NCBI GenBank assembly: GCA_037178975.1
Contig: JASJZH010000006.1
Span: 9,424,001 to 9,488,000 of the forward strand
DNA: 64,000 nucleotides
Direction of reading: 5' to 3'
From: Oscheius tipulae
Lineage: Eukaryota > Nematoda > Chromadorea > Rhabditida > Rhabditidae
In this document: one piece after another, positions 36,696 to 47,950 of the stretch
How the letters are laid out: every line of letters begins with the position of its first letter
How positions within the stretch are numbered: position 1 is the stretch's first letter
Made by a program: the position numbers and the translations under genes
The notes under the pieces: model-generated
What the model was told of the DNA's origin: nothing
Databases searched by the model: none
What the model saw: only the letters and a program-made list of their open reading frames with translations

Positions 36696-38680
36696 TTACT
36701 GACAACAATGAGCGAAGGGGTCTGACTGAACACAACGATAACCGTGAGGGCAGAAATGATCATCGCAAGCCTTCCCCAGAAGAGTGTCACTCTTGCCATC
36801 ACGTCGACGGACCTGGGCGGGCTTTCCTCTTGGGCAGCTGGGTCGGTAGGCATTTGCGTATTTGGCTGAAAAAGTTTTGAATAGTAAACAATTAAAGATT
36901 ACTTTCGGTGGCTTGTGGACAGCAGAAGCCGAAAAATGGACCCATTACGCAAGTGTAGTCATTTGGACATGCCTGGGTATCGTGTCTGCGAGGAGCGTCG
37001 GCTTAAAATTTTGGTCAGCTTCGATACATAAAACTTACGTAGCGACCCTCCACACACTACAAATTTTCCATTTTTGTTCTTTGCAGGCGTAGCCAGTCCC
37101 GAGCAAGCTACGAAATCGTCTGAAACAAGAATTAGCTTGCTCTTTTTGAGGCATACTCAGGAGACACGTGGCCTCGCAGTCCAATCTCGTATAGAAACGG
37201 TTATCATTTCCGCCACACCCCTTGTGCTCAAAGGCAAGGCAGTCGAAGGTGGTATGATCGAAGTAGTACGAAAAACTTTAGTTTTTGTTATATGAAACGT
37301 AGCTTACCATAACTTTAGAGTCTTTGGAGTTACAAGCGTGGCCAGGATCTCGGTCGAGACGACAATAATCACGTCCAACTGGAAGGACTTGGCCATCTTT
37401 ACTGGTAGATACAGAAGTAGAGACAACGCCTAAAGATATTCGTCTAAAGATTCGTTATGTTTTGGTCAAACTGGACAAATTTTTAAGGCTTGTATGTCAC
37501 CTAAAACTATTTCGAAAATGTCAGATGCTTTTTTTCATACTACCCGTAGTCTATTATATAAATGGCCAATTTTAAGGGCATCTTGCGAAATGGACACAAG
37601 TTGACTGACAGACAAAAAGATAGAAAGCCACATTGCTTGCAGATTCGTCAAAACTATGCAGATTCCAAGTTGTAAACTAAAACTATACACTTTTCAGTAA
37701 CTTTTCAGAGTTCGAAACTTATCTTTATCATCACAGCGTAGAATAAAGTTGCCTTCCCTCTTCTTTTTCGTGCCAGCAATCTCTTTGCCACTTTGAGGAT
37801 CCACACAGAAGCAGAACTCCCCAGTACATTGGAGCTTTTCAAAATCTCCCATCTCCCGGTCACATCTGGGAATGAAAGAGTTCTTCTCGGGCTCTCCATT
37901 AGCAAATTGAGTCTTCAAGTAGTTGTGACATTCTAAAGTAATGATTTTATTGAGAAAGATAGCTCTTTACGTGAGCACTGAGGAGCTTTTTTGTTGTCCT
38001 CGGTTCTTGTCCCTTCAGCCGCAGCTCCATTTCGTGCATCGACACAAAAACATCCACTGTCGCATTGAACAGTCTCGTAGTACCCGGCAGCGGTGCACTT
38101 GTACGCATGTTCGTTGTTTAGAACGCAGGGTCCGTTCAAGGGTATGCTAAATAAAAGCTTGCCAAAAACGAGTCATGAACACTGGTCAACCCGTAGCGTC
38201 TCGGCACGGTCCCACCATACCGTCTCGTCAGGAAGGCATCTATATCATCACGATTGATGTTATCATCACGTTCAGGCTCAGCAGCTATGCGAATCTTACC
38301 CGACGTTTGATATACCGTAGCCTCCTCCCGTTTGGAACATCCTCGCCCATACCGTCATCTCGGTTACTAACTGAATACTACAATACTTCCCTAAGATCTT
38401 AAATGCTAAAGCCTGCTCACATGTACCATCTCAGCTTTTTTCGTCTATAGAGTCTTAACCGAACCTATCTGCTCAGCCGCCCTTCCCATGCTTGTTTGTA
38501 GTTGAGTCGGACAGAGTTCGTGAAAATCTTATCACAAAAATCTCTGTCCTGATATGCGCGTGCAAAATGCAAGGGACAAAGAGTGTTCTGACATCAAACT
38601 CACTTTATAAGGCTCCCAAACTGCGACTTGGGGACAATTCGGATAGCTGTGGCTCCTGTCACAAGAAGCAAGAAGAACAT
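36696..38680 (-). CDS. Secreted thyroglobulin-1 x2 / Kunitz / lustrin-like x2 protein (354 aa)
   Basis: Eight exons: 38604-38680, 37971-38146, 37719-37932, 37308-37443, 37157-37268, 37039-37119, 36903-37001, 36696-36865; 355 codons. Signal peptide MFFLLLVTGATA. Exons 2 and 3 each encode a thyroglobulin type-1 repeat with the core QC...CFCVD (SGCFCVDARNGA and GEFCFCVDPQSGKE). Exons 4-5 form a Kunitz domain: DYCRLDRDPGHAC, FDCLAFEHKGCGGNDNRFY, and LDCEATC. The residue after the second Kunitz cysteine (P1) is Asn, so trypsin-type inhibition is not expected. Exons 6-8 hold two lustrin-type modules ending FCCP and HCCQ. Thyroglobulin-1 and Kunitz modules are often protease inhibitors, so an extracellular inhibitor or matrix role is likely. 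The intron between exons 4 and 5 (37269-37307, 39 nt) ends tttttcg, not AG, although size and phase fit. Confidence 0.85.
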
Positions 38681-38960
38681 TGTGTGACACAATAGAATCG
38701 ATGCTGTTACAATATGGAACTTGTCCCGGCGCTCGAATCAAAAAGCAGCTGGTCAAAAAAGTTTTGACAAGGAACACTGGGGACGGGGATCGTGTAGACA
38801 CTGTCGATCAATTTCGAGACACTTTGATACAGATCGCAGTCCTTACAAGGTTATAGACGGTTCCGGTTTTCTCAGATTTCCTCAATAATCTCTTTCTGTC
38901 AGGATACCTGTATTCCAGCCGATCTTGACCGCAATCTCAACGACCTTGACGCAGTCTACT

Positions 38961-41354
38961 ATGAAGTTTGTCATCATCGGCGGTGGCCCTACAGCCTTAG
39001 GAGCAGCTTGGCGACTCCACGATTTCTTCCAGACCGGAAATGCTCCTCCAGACCTCCAAGTCCTAATTATTGAGAAGGAGGCCGAAGTTGGTGGTCTCGC
39101 CCGTTCCCTAACCGACGAAAACGGTTTCACATGGGATCTAGGGGTTCATGTATCAGGCAAGTCTGTTCAAGATCACACTAATTTTTGCTCTAAGGTGCCT
39201 CCAAGTTCGCCAAATATACGAGTGTAGTGAACGAAGCTGTCGGACAGTGGAACAACGTACCGCGCTGTGTCAAGGTTGGATCAGTTTTACCCATAAAACA
39301 AAGGTCAACTGGCAACTGGGGGGGGGACAAAAAACCTATGCAAATTCTAGTAACATGGTATTTTATAGGCATTTATGAGTCATGTGATGGAGGGCGATGA
39401 TGTCCATGACCACTATGTTCCCTACCCTGTGCAAAGTTCGATTCCGTACTTCAGAGACGATGTGAAGGAAAAGTGCCTCTTAGACATGGAAAGTCTACCG
39501 GAAAAGAAGCATGGAGAGAATTTTGCAATTTTTGCGGAAACAATGTTCGGCGAAACATTGATGGACAGTTTTATTAGACCGTACAATGAGAAGGTAGCTT
39601 TGAATCGGCCGCTAAAAGAAATGTTTAGGTCTGGACAGTACCTTTGGAGAGCATGGGAACTTCGTGGGCTGAGAACCGCGTTCCTAAAACTGATATGACT
39701 GAAATGAAAAGAAGGTGCTCTTTAAATCGGATGGAATTGGAAAATGAGGAGATTTCCAAGACAAAATTGTTGTTCAGGTACGATTTTACTATATGCCGTC
39801 TATTCAGTTTGATAAACTTGTAAGTCCCTTCTTTCACTCATCTCATTCTGTCTGGATGTCCTCTCAATCTGCAACATTGTTTTCTGTCTCCCTCTTGTTA
39901 CCTCGTCCTCTACTCTATCCCTCAATCAACCTCCCTCAGACTCTTTTCCATATGTCCAAATGTATCCTTTTTGTTCTGTCAAATGATCATTTTATGCCAA
40001 CCGTTCCTCATTTAGAGCTGCCTGTGTCAACCCATCCTCGTCGTATTCTGCTGTCTTGCTCTGTTAACATGTCAGTTTGTTCTCGGTCATTTCGTAGACC
40101 GCCTTTACCCATTAACATACAAAGACAAAAAAACATAGATTTTTGACTTTTTAGAACGTCTATGTTCATTTTCAGGTACCCAAGAAACTTCAAAGGCGTC
40201 GGTCAAATGTGGAAGAGAGTAGCTGACACTTTGCCTCAACAGTGGTTCTGTCTGAACTCTTCCGTGATTGGAATAGATCCCAAGCTGAAAAAGGTAAAAC
40301 AGTCTTTAGTTCTTCATTCATTTCGGCAGGTTAAACTGACCGGCGGAATGTGTACATACTACGACTACCTCATCAACACTATGCCAATGACAGAACTCGG
40401 AAAAATATCTGGTCTCTGTCCTAATCTTCCTCTTAAACATTCTAAAGTGGTTCTAGTTGGTATCGGCCTTAGGAAGCCCCAGCCCAAGTTCACTTTGAAC
40501 CTTTCGTGGATCTATTTTCCTCTGAAAACAACATTTTATAGGTTGGTTAACAACTGCAATGATTCGACGACTTGCACATTTCAGATGTACATTCATCTCC
40601 AATTTCAATGACTGCATGACTCCGGATTCCAATAGTTACTGGTCGGTCATTTGTGAAGTTGGCGTTTCTTCGGACGAGGAAGCTGACATTGAACATATTG
40701 TTGAAAGGACCATTTTGGGTTGGTTTTTTTTGGCAGTATACAACAAGATATCTCAATTTATAATTTTGACACTAAAAGCTGGCAAATGTACCGACAAAGT
40801 ATGGACAGTGACCACATATATGTGTCATTTGCTCGGCCGAGAGAATATGGGTGAGAGTTAAAGTGACGGCCGTAGTGTTAAGGGAGAAATAAATCTTATT
40901 GACAAGATAGTGCGAGAGAGTTCCTACTCAACGGACTATGTTGCCACGGAAGAGCATCTCATCTAAACGACAAGCATTGAACTATTTGTTTTTTGGTTTT
41001 GGACACAGTTTATACTATTTTTCCTAGACACTTTCAAAAGCTCTTCTTCAGACCTCATTTCCCATGGTCTAGTGGAAAGTTCCGAGGACGTAGTGGCCAA
41101 GTGGCACCACACCCTCCCATACGGCTATCCCGTACCCACTCTGGACCGCGATAAGATCTTGTCCGAGGCACACGAAGTCTTCAAAAAACACGACATTTAC
41201 AGCAGAGGACGGTTCGCCCAAATCTCTGCAATACTTTAATATTTTCAGATTCGGAGGATGGAAGTACGAATCGGCGAACCAGGACCATTGCTTCACTATT
41301 GGATCCCAAGTTGTTGACAGAATTCTGTTCGGTTCAGATGAATCAATGTTATGA
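38961..41354 (+). CDS. glf: UDP-galactopyranose mutase (459 aa)
   Basis: Nine exons: 38961-39156, 39195-39274, 39369-39593, 39629-39777, 40176-40293, 40330-40541, 40585-40718, 41052-41211, 41249-41354; 460 codons in phase. This FAD flavoenzyme interconverts UDP-galactopyranose and UDP-galactofuranose for Galf-containing glycans; it occurs in nematodes and not in vertebrates. FAD motif VIIGGGPTALGAAW (7-14), EVGGLARSL, GFTWDLGVHV, PYNEKVWTVPLE, RYPRNFKGVGQMW, MCTYYDYLINTMP, SYWSVICEV, then YPVPTLDRDKIL and RGRFGGWKYE-x-NQDH near the end. The usual GGH of the family reads GVH here. Intron 1 (39157-39194) has a GC donor (gcaagt). The first ATG after a ttccag is at 38961. Convergent with the sugar transporter: 122 bp between stops. 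Confidence 0.93.
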
Positions 41355-41476
41355 ATAAGGTTCATTCTCATGGTATTATACTGTTTCCATTGGCGTCAAT
41401 CTCTTTCCGACTCTTGTTCTTCGAACTAGGGGAAAGGCTACTGAAACGGAATTGTGTTCTCTCACCCTTTAGCTCA

Positions 41477-43109
41477 CTAATGAAGGTATAATGTTATGAG
41501 TAGGAGTGGTACAATGAAGACCAAAAATGACAGAGAGCCAACCATTGATGACAGTGGGTAATAGATTATAGGGCTCAGGAAACAGGCAACATACCTGAAA
41601 TTTGTTGTCACTGTCAGTGTCACTGTCACTTACTGTGTGCTGACAGCAACTGCCTGAACCATTGATCTGGAGTGAACAGGTGCGAGTTCAGCTCCTATAG
41701 ACCATGCTGCAGGCCCGATTCCGGCAGAGAAGGAAAGCAGGAAGAGTATGAAAAGTGAGAGGAAGACCCATCCAAGGAGGGTTTCCTGTGTCATGGAATA
41801 GGCGAACACGAACAGCATCATAAGACTATCCAGGGTAATGAGGAGAAGGAGACTAGAGAGGATAAGACACCTGCTACCGATCTAAATTGAAGTTTAGAAT
41901 AGTGGTATAGGTTCTTACCTTGTCCGTTGTAGTTGTAGCCACAATGGCTCCTGCTATTCCAGCAAAGGAGCAGAGAAGATTGGATAACGCTGCTGAGTCA
42001 TCAGAAAAGCCCAAAGAGCGGAGAAGGGAGGTTCCGAAGAAAGAAACGGCAGTTATTCCACTGAAGGAGACAGCCACGTTGACAGCAATGGAAACGTGTA
42101 GGGCTTTTCTTGTCTCTCTGAACAACGAATTATTAGACTGTTTTGGTATGAGTACCGCTCTTCTAGTAGTTCCCAAATAGAAGTTTCTGACTGCGAACTA
42201 CTCTTCAGGGACTTCATGACCTGGATAACCTCCAGTTCAGCGGAAACATTCGATCCGTAGTAGTTTCTTATAGAAATTTCAGCGTTTTTTACTTCGCTCC
42301 TACGACAGAAGTGGGCAGGACTCTCCGTGATCCATGTACCGCTGCTTGCGATAAAAATCTGAATTTACAACTTGACCATTGATTGCAGGACTTTACCATA
42401 CATGGAATCGCCTCGATTATGAAGATCACCGGCCATTTTTCTTTGGTTCCCAAAGCGAAGGGAAGTCCCAGGGCTGCGGCAGCTATGAATCCGATGCTTG
42501 TTGACAGACCACTCAATGTTCCAATCTTTCCTCGGTGTTCAACTAGGGTACTTGCCAGTTTGTGACATGGTATCCCTCACCTGGACTAATCTCCGTAAGA
42601 AAGACTCCATGAGCGGTGGCAGACATTCCGATGGCAAAACCGGAAACAAGACGCGAGACCACAAATAACACGGGTGAAAGTACAAAGCCACTTGTTGACA
42701 TGAGGAGAACTGAGACCATTTGAATCTGAGCAGACAGTAAAAGTACTATACTTTAACTCACGATTGAAGAGTAGTAAAGTGACTTAAGAGATCCCTCTTT
42801 TTCTATGACTCTCGTGACTGTAGCGGCTCCAAAAAGAGCTCCTATTAGTACTTCACTAGCCACCAGAGACCATAAAAGTGAGGACTGCTGCTCGGAGAAA
42901 ACAATATTATACTCTCTTAAAAGGTTGACATCTGAAAAGTCCACTTACTTTGTGATTCCGTCGAGCAAAAACTCTTGAAATACTTCAGACATCGGGTTTA
43001 CAATGGAAATTTGGAAGCCGAAATGGAATCCACCACTCAGAACTGTCACTAGAGCGGCCAGAACCAATCTGACTGTCGGTAACGAGCTGTCCACTTTGAC
43101 ATCCTTCAT
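41477..43109 (-). CDS. Sugar transporter, SLC2/GLUT-like major facilitator (457 aa)
   Basis: Eight exons: 42949-43109, 42762-42915, 42581-42725, 42397-42542, 42156-42358, 41919-42117, 41634-41881, 41477-41594; introns 33-39 nt; 458 codons. Twelve membrane segments are expected. TM1 is VRLVLAALVTVLSGGFHFGF. After TM4-5 comes the family motif RLVSGFAIGM...VFLTEISPVEHRGKIGTL. The post-TM6 signature is WITESPAHF. TM10-12 contain GPAAWSIGAELAPVHSR, then QAVAVSTQYVACFLSP. The loop PESPR-type sequence and the ExxPxxxR motif place it in the sugar porter family. Substrate is not decidable; the QLS and PVPMY signatures of glucose transporters are absent. The 33-nt first intron is the shortest in the window. 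A TATA-like CTTAAAAATC lies upstream near 43258. Confidence 0.92.
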
Positions 43110-43640
43110 TCCGAGGCGAAGAAAGACACGAGAGACACGCAGATAGGGCAACCTGTTAGAGTGACTGTTTATGTATGTGTGCCTAGGCGTATACAAAGTA
43201 CAGTAAAAAGACGGCAAAAAACGAAAGGATGGCTATGATTGGGTTGGGGGTGCGATTTTTAAGCGAGTTTTCGGCGACAAGCTTCAGCTGATATGTGACC
43301 ATGAGAGATTCTCTGCCCTGAATAGACTTAGGACGGCTTTTTGTGTTGCAACTGGTTGCTTTTCAAGGAGAGAGGATTGCAAAACAGCAAATGTGAAAGT
43401 GGCTGCAGGTATGATAAAAGATCAGGTACACTTGATATTTATTTTTTCATTCTTGTTCATCTTTCAACCGAGTTTTCCGATGTCTGTCGTCCGATCGGTT
43501 TCTCGTTCTACCCTTGTCAAATTGTTTCTCTCAGCCTGTCCAAGCCAATTTGTTATTCTGTCATCCTGTCATCACTTACAGAACTCGCGAGTAACTTATG
43601 AGGTTGTCAAGTACTAGATTCCAAAAGAAAGACTTGACGC

Positions 43641-43715
43641 GAGCCAATCGCTTAATGGAAGAAGCAGTGGATTTCTAATGGAAAAGCCTATGGTTCGAGC
43701 CACGCTAGACTCAAG
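43641..43715 (+). tRNA. Degenerate tRNA-Arg(UCU)-like sequence, probably a pseudogene or SINE head
   Basis: Contains cgcttaatggaa (A-box-like), GGATTTCTAAT (an anticodon loop reading TCT) and the B-box GGTTCGAGCC at 43692-43701. The 3' half of the anticodon stem does not pair (tggaa in place of atcca) and the acceptor stem is poor, so a functional tRNA is unlikely. Confidence 0.3.
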
Positions 43716-43856
43716 GTTTCTCTGTGACAAGTTTCCAACCTTTTAGTTTCTTCCTATAACTTTAAAATCTCCTTTTTTACTCTTGCTCATGTGCTCTGAG
43801 ATACCTTACGGTCATCATGACACTTTGACCTACCCAGTGATGTACAGCCGAACGAT

Positions 43857-44157
43857 TTAATAAAAACTTTCCACATAAGCTTCCAGCACCCGGTAGTCAC
43901 TGCAATATTTGTATAAGCAATATAAACAGCTGATGATTTCACTAATGGCTATTCCCCGTAAACTTTCATTTGATGAATATCGTCTGTTCCCTCGTATGTT
44001 TTCCATCTTTTCATCACACTTAAAGTTCCGTCCACTTTTGTCATTCATAATTTTGGAAGCTCTATATCCCACGGATATGATTTCACAAAACAAAACGGCT
44101 TCCTGAAAACTTAGAATTAGATAGCCAACTTTAATTTACGTACTCCAGCCTACTCAT
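43857..44157 (-). CDS. Hypothetical two-exon protein (87 aa)
   Basis: Exon 1 44140-44157 (MSRLEY) and exon 2 43857-44102, joined by a 37-nt intron (gtaaat...ttttcag) in phase 0. Exon 2 reads EAVLFCEIISVGYRASKIM, then a charged region (GRNFKCDEKMENIRGNRR) and a Cys/Tyr-rich end (ISCLYCLYKYCSDYR). ATTAAA overlaps the stop codon. No signal peptide and no family recognised. The intron size and phase support it, but exon 1 is only six codons. Confidence 0.5.
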
Positions 44158-44720
44158 AGTAAAAAAATACTGTCCCCTACACAGCACCGCATAGCTAGCC
44201 CTAGCAGTGTTTGCATAAAGCTGAGACCAGAAAATTGACTTTAGTAGTCCTGAAAATGTCCTTTAAAGACGGCCAAACACAAATTGTAGTTGGTCGAGCT
44301 GGAATGAGTTATAGGGCCGAGCTGAAAGAGTTATCGATGTCGTGTCGCCGCAGTTCTCATAACACCTGGTACAGCCTTCTTTGAAGCGTGTATGTACTAA
44401 ATCCTTTATCCCACAAAAGTCATGTCGTCAGCTTTTGGCTCAGTCACACCGACTACGTCCACAATTTTAATTAAATCTCCACGTCAAAGCAGTTCTCATG
44501 CTTATTGACTACTCTGCTCGTTTCATGCAAATTTCAGTTCACAGTCATTGTTCCAGTTGGAACAGCCTTATTCACTCCCGTTCCTTATCACCTTCTCATT
44601 AAAATTGAGTAGCTCATTATACCGTAGTCGCTGCCATAGAAACGACCCACTTTTGCTCACAGAAAGAGTTGTCATTTAGCCTGCCGGGGCTGGGAACCGA
44701 GCCGACTCATTCTCGACGTG

Positions 44721-46071
44721 ATGGCCCAGAAGCCTGAGGCTGCCCGACTCGACTCTCTCATTTCGCACAGCGACAACTTGGATGAACAGCTCAGTGTACA
44801 GGAATTCATTAAAACTCTTAGAAAGGTTGGCTTGCTTCAGTTGAATATATACTTTTTTATTCAGGCCGATTCTGTTACTGACAGCATTAAAAACGGGGAA
44901 GCTTCAAGGTAGACATGCTAAAGTTTCTGCCTAGATTCAGTTCTTTAAATAGTACCAGCTGCCTAAACGCAGCTTCCGCCAGTTTACTGTGTGACTCTTT
45001 CCAAGAGTAACTTCTTGTATCTAAAACTTCAAACTTGACATACAAACATTTGGCAAAAACAAATTGGCAGTAATCTATCGCTCCTGGTTCGCACCCACGG
45101 ACAAACAAACAAACAGACAGAGTCTGCCACAGGAACCGTCGCGGTTTATAGTAGATAATCTTTGCGGGACTTTTAAGCTGGGTACGGCTTCATCACAATT
45201 ACTAAGAGAATTAAAATGATTTTTTGCTTACAATGTCGAAATATGAGACACATCTAAAGATTCTCTAGTGTGCCCACTATTTTTTCCTACTCACAAACAG
45301 GTAAGATATGTTTAGAGGTTGTGATATGCCCTATATTTAGCTTATTGGGTGCCGCAACGAATAATTTTAAAGATTTTCTGGCTGACCAGATTATATGCAT
45401 TCAAATTTCAGTGCAAATTCGGAAGGAGCCGACGATAAACGAAAATTAGGTAGTGCAGACAAGAGGTAAGACACTTTCAATCGCGATGATCACTCACTTT
45501 CAGGTCAAGTGCTTCGGAGCTGCTTTCGAATATGCGACGCCGGTTCGTACATCGTGCCACGGAGCCCGTCTTCTCTCAGTTAGAGCAGGGAAAAGGAGCC
45601 CAGGTGAAGTGGGTGTCAAATATTGTTCTGTCCACGTGTCTTTCTGTTCACCACTCAGACACCCTCACAAATAATTAAGTCGGCTCTATTAGTCGCCGAG
45701 AATTCAACGTCTCGGGCTGAAGAAGTAATACGTCTTTTGAACTTTGGCACGGAAAAGTTAGATTGCACTTTGTTCCAATACTCTGTAATCGAAAATAGAC
45801 GTATTCACTGACGTAAATTCTAATTGTGTCATAAAATTTGATTGCTAGGTTGCATAACAACAGTTTCATGAAAAACTCAAGTTTATTGCAGCTTACCAAC
45901 TATTTTCAGGGATACCAAGAAGCCGGACGAGCCGGTAGTGGCAGGGGATCCGAGTACCAACTGAGAGGGCCCAACTTTGAGACGTGTACTACGATTCTAG
46001 AACGCAAGACTGATAGCGAGCCGGCTCTCGGCTCTCCTTCTACGTCAAACTGGTCTAAAAACAAGAGATAA
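44721..46071 (+). CDS. Hydrophilic intracellular protein, unrecognised (154 aa)
   Basis: Five exons: 44721-44825, 44865-44908, 45412-45465, 45504-45603 and 45910-46071; 155 codons with consistent phases and good sites (gttggc/attcag, gtagac/tttcag, gtaaga/tttcag, gtgaag/tttcag). The protein begins MAQKPEAARLDSLISHSDN, contains LSVQEFIKTLRKADSV, a charged Ser-rich centre (EGADDKRKLGSADKRSSAS) and ELLSNMRRRFVHRATEPVF, and ends in a Gly/Ser-rich tail (NWSKNKR). No membrane segment or signal peptide. The last exon is also open in a second frame (DTKKPDEPVVAGDPSTN), so the C-terminus is uncertain. No domain known to me. The second intron (503 nt) carries the dispersed repeat at 45096. Confidence 0.68.
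45096..45158 (+). repeat. Dispersed repeat, second copy at 4484-4550
   Basis: Both copies read cacggacaaacaa-ca-acaaac followed by agacagagtc-kccacag-aacc and a gcg...ttata/gatagta end, same orientation, roughly 85 percent alike by eye over about 63 bp. One copy lies in intergenic DNA, the other inside an intron. Probably a piece of an interspersed element; no terminal repeats seen. Confidence 0.6.
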
Positions 46072-47445
46072 CCATTTCTAGTTTCTATGCATGTCATATT
46101 TGGTAAATATGAAATTTGGTGTAACTGCAATCGTTAATCTGTCTCCCTTAGTCTCTTAATCTTCCTTTATCTCTTTTTCTGTCTAGCAAAATTCCCTGTC
46201 TTTCAGTCTCTCAATCGCTCAGTTTTTCAGTCGCTCTGTCTCTCATTTTCTGAATCCGTCTTTTCAAGATGTATTCAAAAAAAATTTCGAAGTCCACCAG
46301 ACTTCAGCAGAGCTCATCCTTGACAGGTCCAGTCTTCTTCCCTTCACGTTCCAAAGGCTTCATTATTGGAACATCAATAACTTAGAGCTGCTTCATTCTA
46401 TAAAGTGACCATTTGTTAATTGCTTCTTGGATTTTGGCGCAGATGAAGAACTGGTATGAGCCGTGAATGGGCCGACCCTGGCTTCAGTTAGACGGGCAAA
46501 AGTACCCAAGTCTCTGGGAGGAAATCAGATCTTTGGATAGTTCACTCTGTGCTCATATATCTAAAAACTTTACAGGAGCCGAGGACCACCAATTGCTGCG
46601 ATATAACGGTTCTGGACGCACTTGATTCCACCGATTTGTTGACTTGAAATCACTTTATCTCGTTATAACTCGTTGAAGTTCTGGAGGTTGTTGACACAAA
46701 CTTTGCATTTAGTGAAACTTTGATTTTAGAAGCGGTCTAAGAACGGCATAACTTTCAAAGCTAAGAAGGTAATCGGAAACCTGCCTGCTGAGCTGATATC
46801 TCACTTGGAAGAACAATTACCTGAAATCAGTTCAGTTCTCTTCACTCACCGTCAAGCTCTCAATTTTCGCGAAAACGTAAAGGGCAACTTTTGTTGAGGT
46901 CTTCTACCCTGTAAGGCCTATTTCAATATCTCAAAACTGGCCGAGCTCACAAACGTTTTTAAATTCCCTATTAATTAATCTGCCTATAATTCAAAAGGCA
47001 TCCTAAATTCGAAACCTTATACTGATCTCCTGAACCACTATTGTTCCATTATGTCTCCTTATGTTTTTGTGGTCGTATTTCATATCTTCTTCCAGTTTTG
47101 CTTCAAACATTGTAATATTCAATAGCCAATAAGTACGAACAAAGTCATGAAAGTGCATCTGAGCTTTGTTTCTCGTTGTCAAATGAGAAACAAAGCTCAG
47201 ATGCACTTTTCCGAAGATGGCCACCATATCTTCTTCAACGAGACCGCGAATATTCACAGGTTCTGAGAGTGGCAACGACATTCGGTCTCGTCTCTACAGT
47301 ATTGTTAACTGTTGATCTCTTTTGTTCATAGCGGCTGAATAAATGAATGAATGTAGATACCGAAATGGTTTATCTGATCATAAAAGGCCAGTAGAATTCG
47401 AGGCGGGGCTCAGTTGTTCGGGATTGTCTTGATCGCTCCCTTACC
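46072..47445. other. Intergenic; pyrimidine tract and a perfect hairpin
   Basis: A CT-rich tract at about 46139-46252 is the strand-complement type of the GAGACA tracts elsewhere. The perfect hairpin at 47151-47208 is listed separately. A minus-strand frame across it (about 47003-47281) has natural composition but no start or splice support. AATAAA on the plus strand is at about 47337. Confidence 0.45.
47151..47208. repeat. Perfect inverted repeat, 24-bp arms, 10-nt loop
   Basis: Arm 47151-47174 (aagtgcatctgagctttgtt + tctc) is exactly complementary to 47185-47208; the loop is gttgtcaaat. An RNA from either strand would form an uninterrupted 24-bp hairpin. Confidence 0.9.
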
Positions 47446-47790
47446 AGGATATAGCGCAGTGGCAAATAGTGCCAGCGCTAACAAAAGGGCCCAAGTTCGA
47501 TCCCCGCCGCGACCCAACCAAGGTCTTCATCCTCCCCGAGGTCGGTAAATTGGTAGTAGCGTGCTACGAAGGTGAAGGCGTTCCTAGAAAAGATTGGGCA
47601 ATTTTGGATGGTAATGCCCCCCGACATGGCCCCTCGGGAAGCCCCCGCGACGGTCGGCGTCGTCGGTTCCTACTTCATGGATGCGGCAGGTTAGAGAGGA
47701 AGGCGAAGAGTGGCTTCGAGCCATGGGAGCGGCAAGGGAACTCCGATCTGATCGAGACACCATTTGATTCCAACAATAAAAGTTGAAATT
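47446..47790 (+). mobile_element. tRNA-derived SINE-like element
   Basis: The head is tRNA-like: A-box TAGCGCAGTGGC (47452-47463) and B-box-like AAGTTCGATCC (47493-47503) at normal tRNA spacing, then GC-rich non-tRNA sequence and a 3' end ccaacaataaaagttg. This is the layout of a SINE transcribed by RNA polymerase III. No target-site duplication was identified. The open frames in it have no start codon and are not genes. Confidence 0.6.
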
Positions 47791-47950
47791 CAAACTTTCC
47801 GATCAAAACATTGCTTGTAAGCAGTCAAGTCAAAGCTTGTAAAGAAACCCATCATTTATTCGTTCACATCAGAATCGAAGAACCTACGTGGTATGTTTAC
47901 CATGATGCAGTGTTGATGACGACGAGATCAGCATGAGTCAGGAGGAAAAC

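Noticed and set aside
47469-47786. 105-codon frame (GPKFDPRRDPTK...) as a gene
   Set aside because: It lies inside the SINE-like element and starts within its tRNA-like head.
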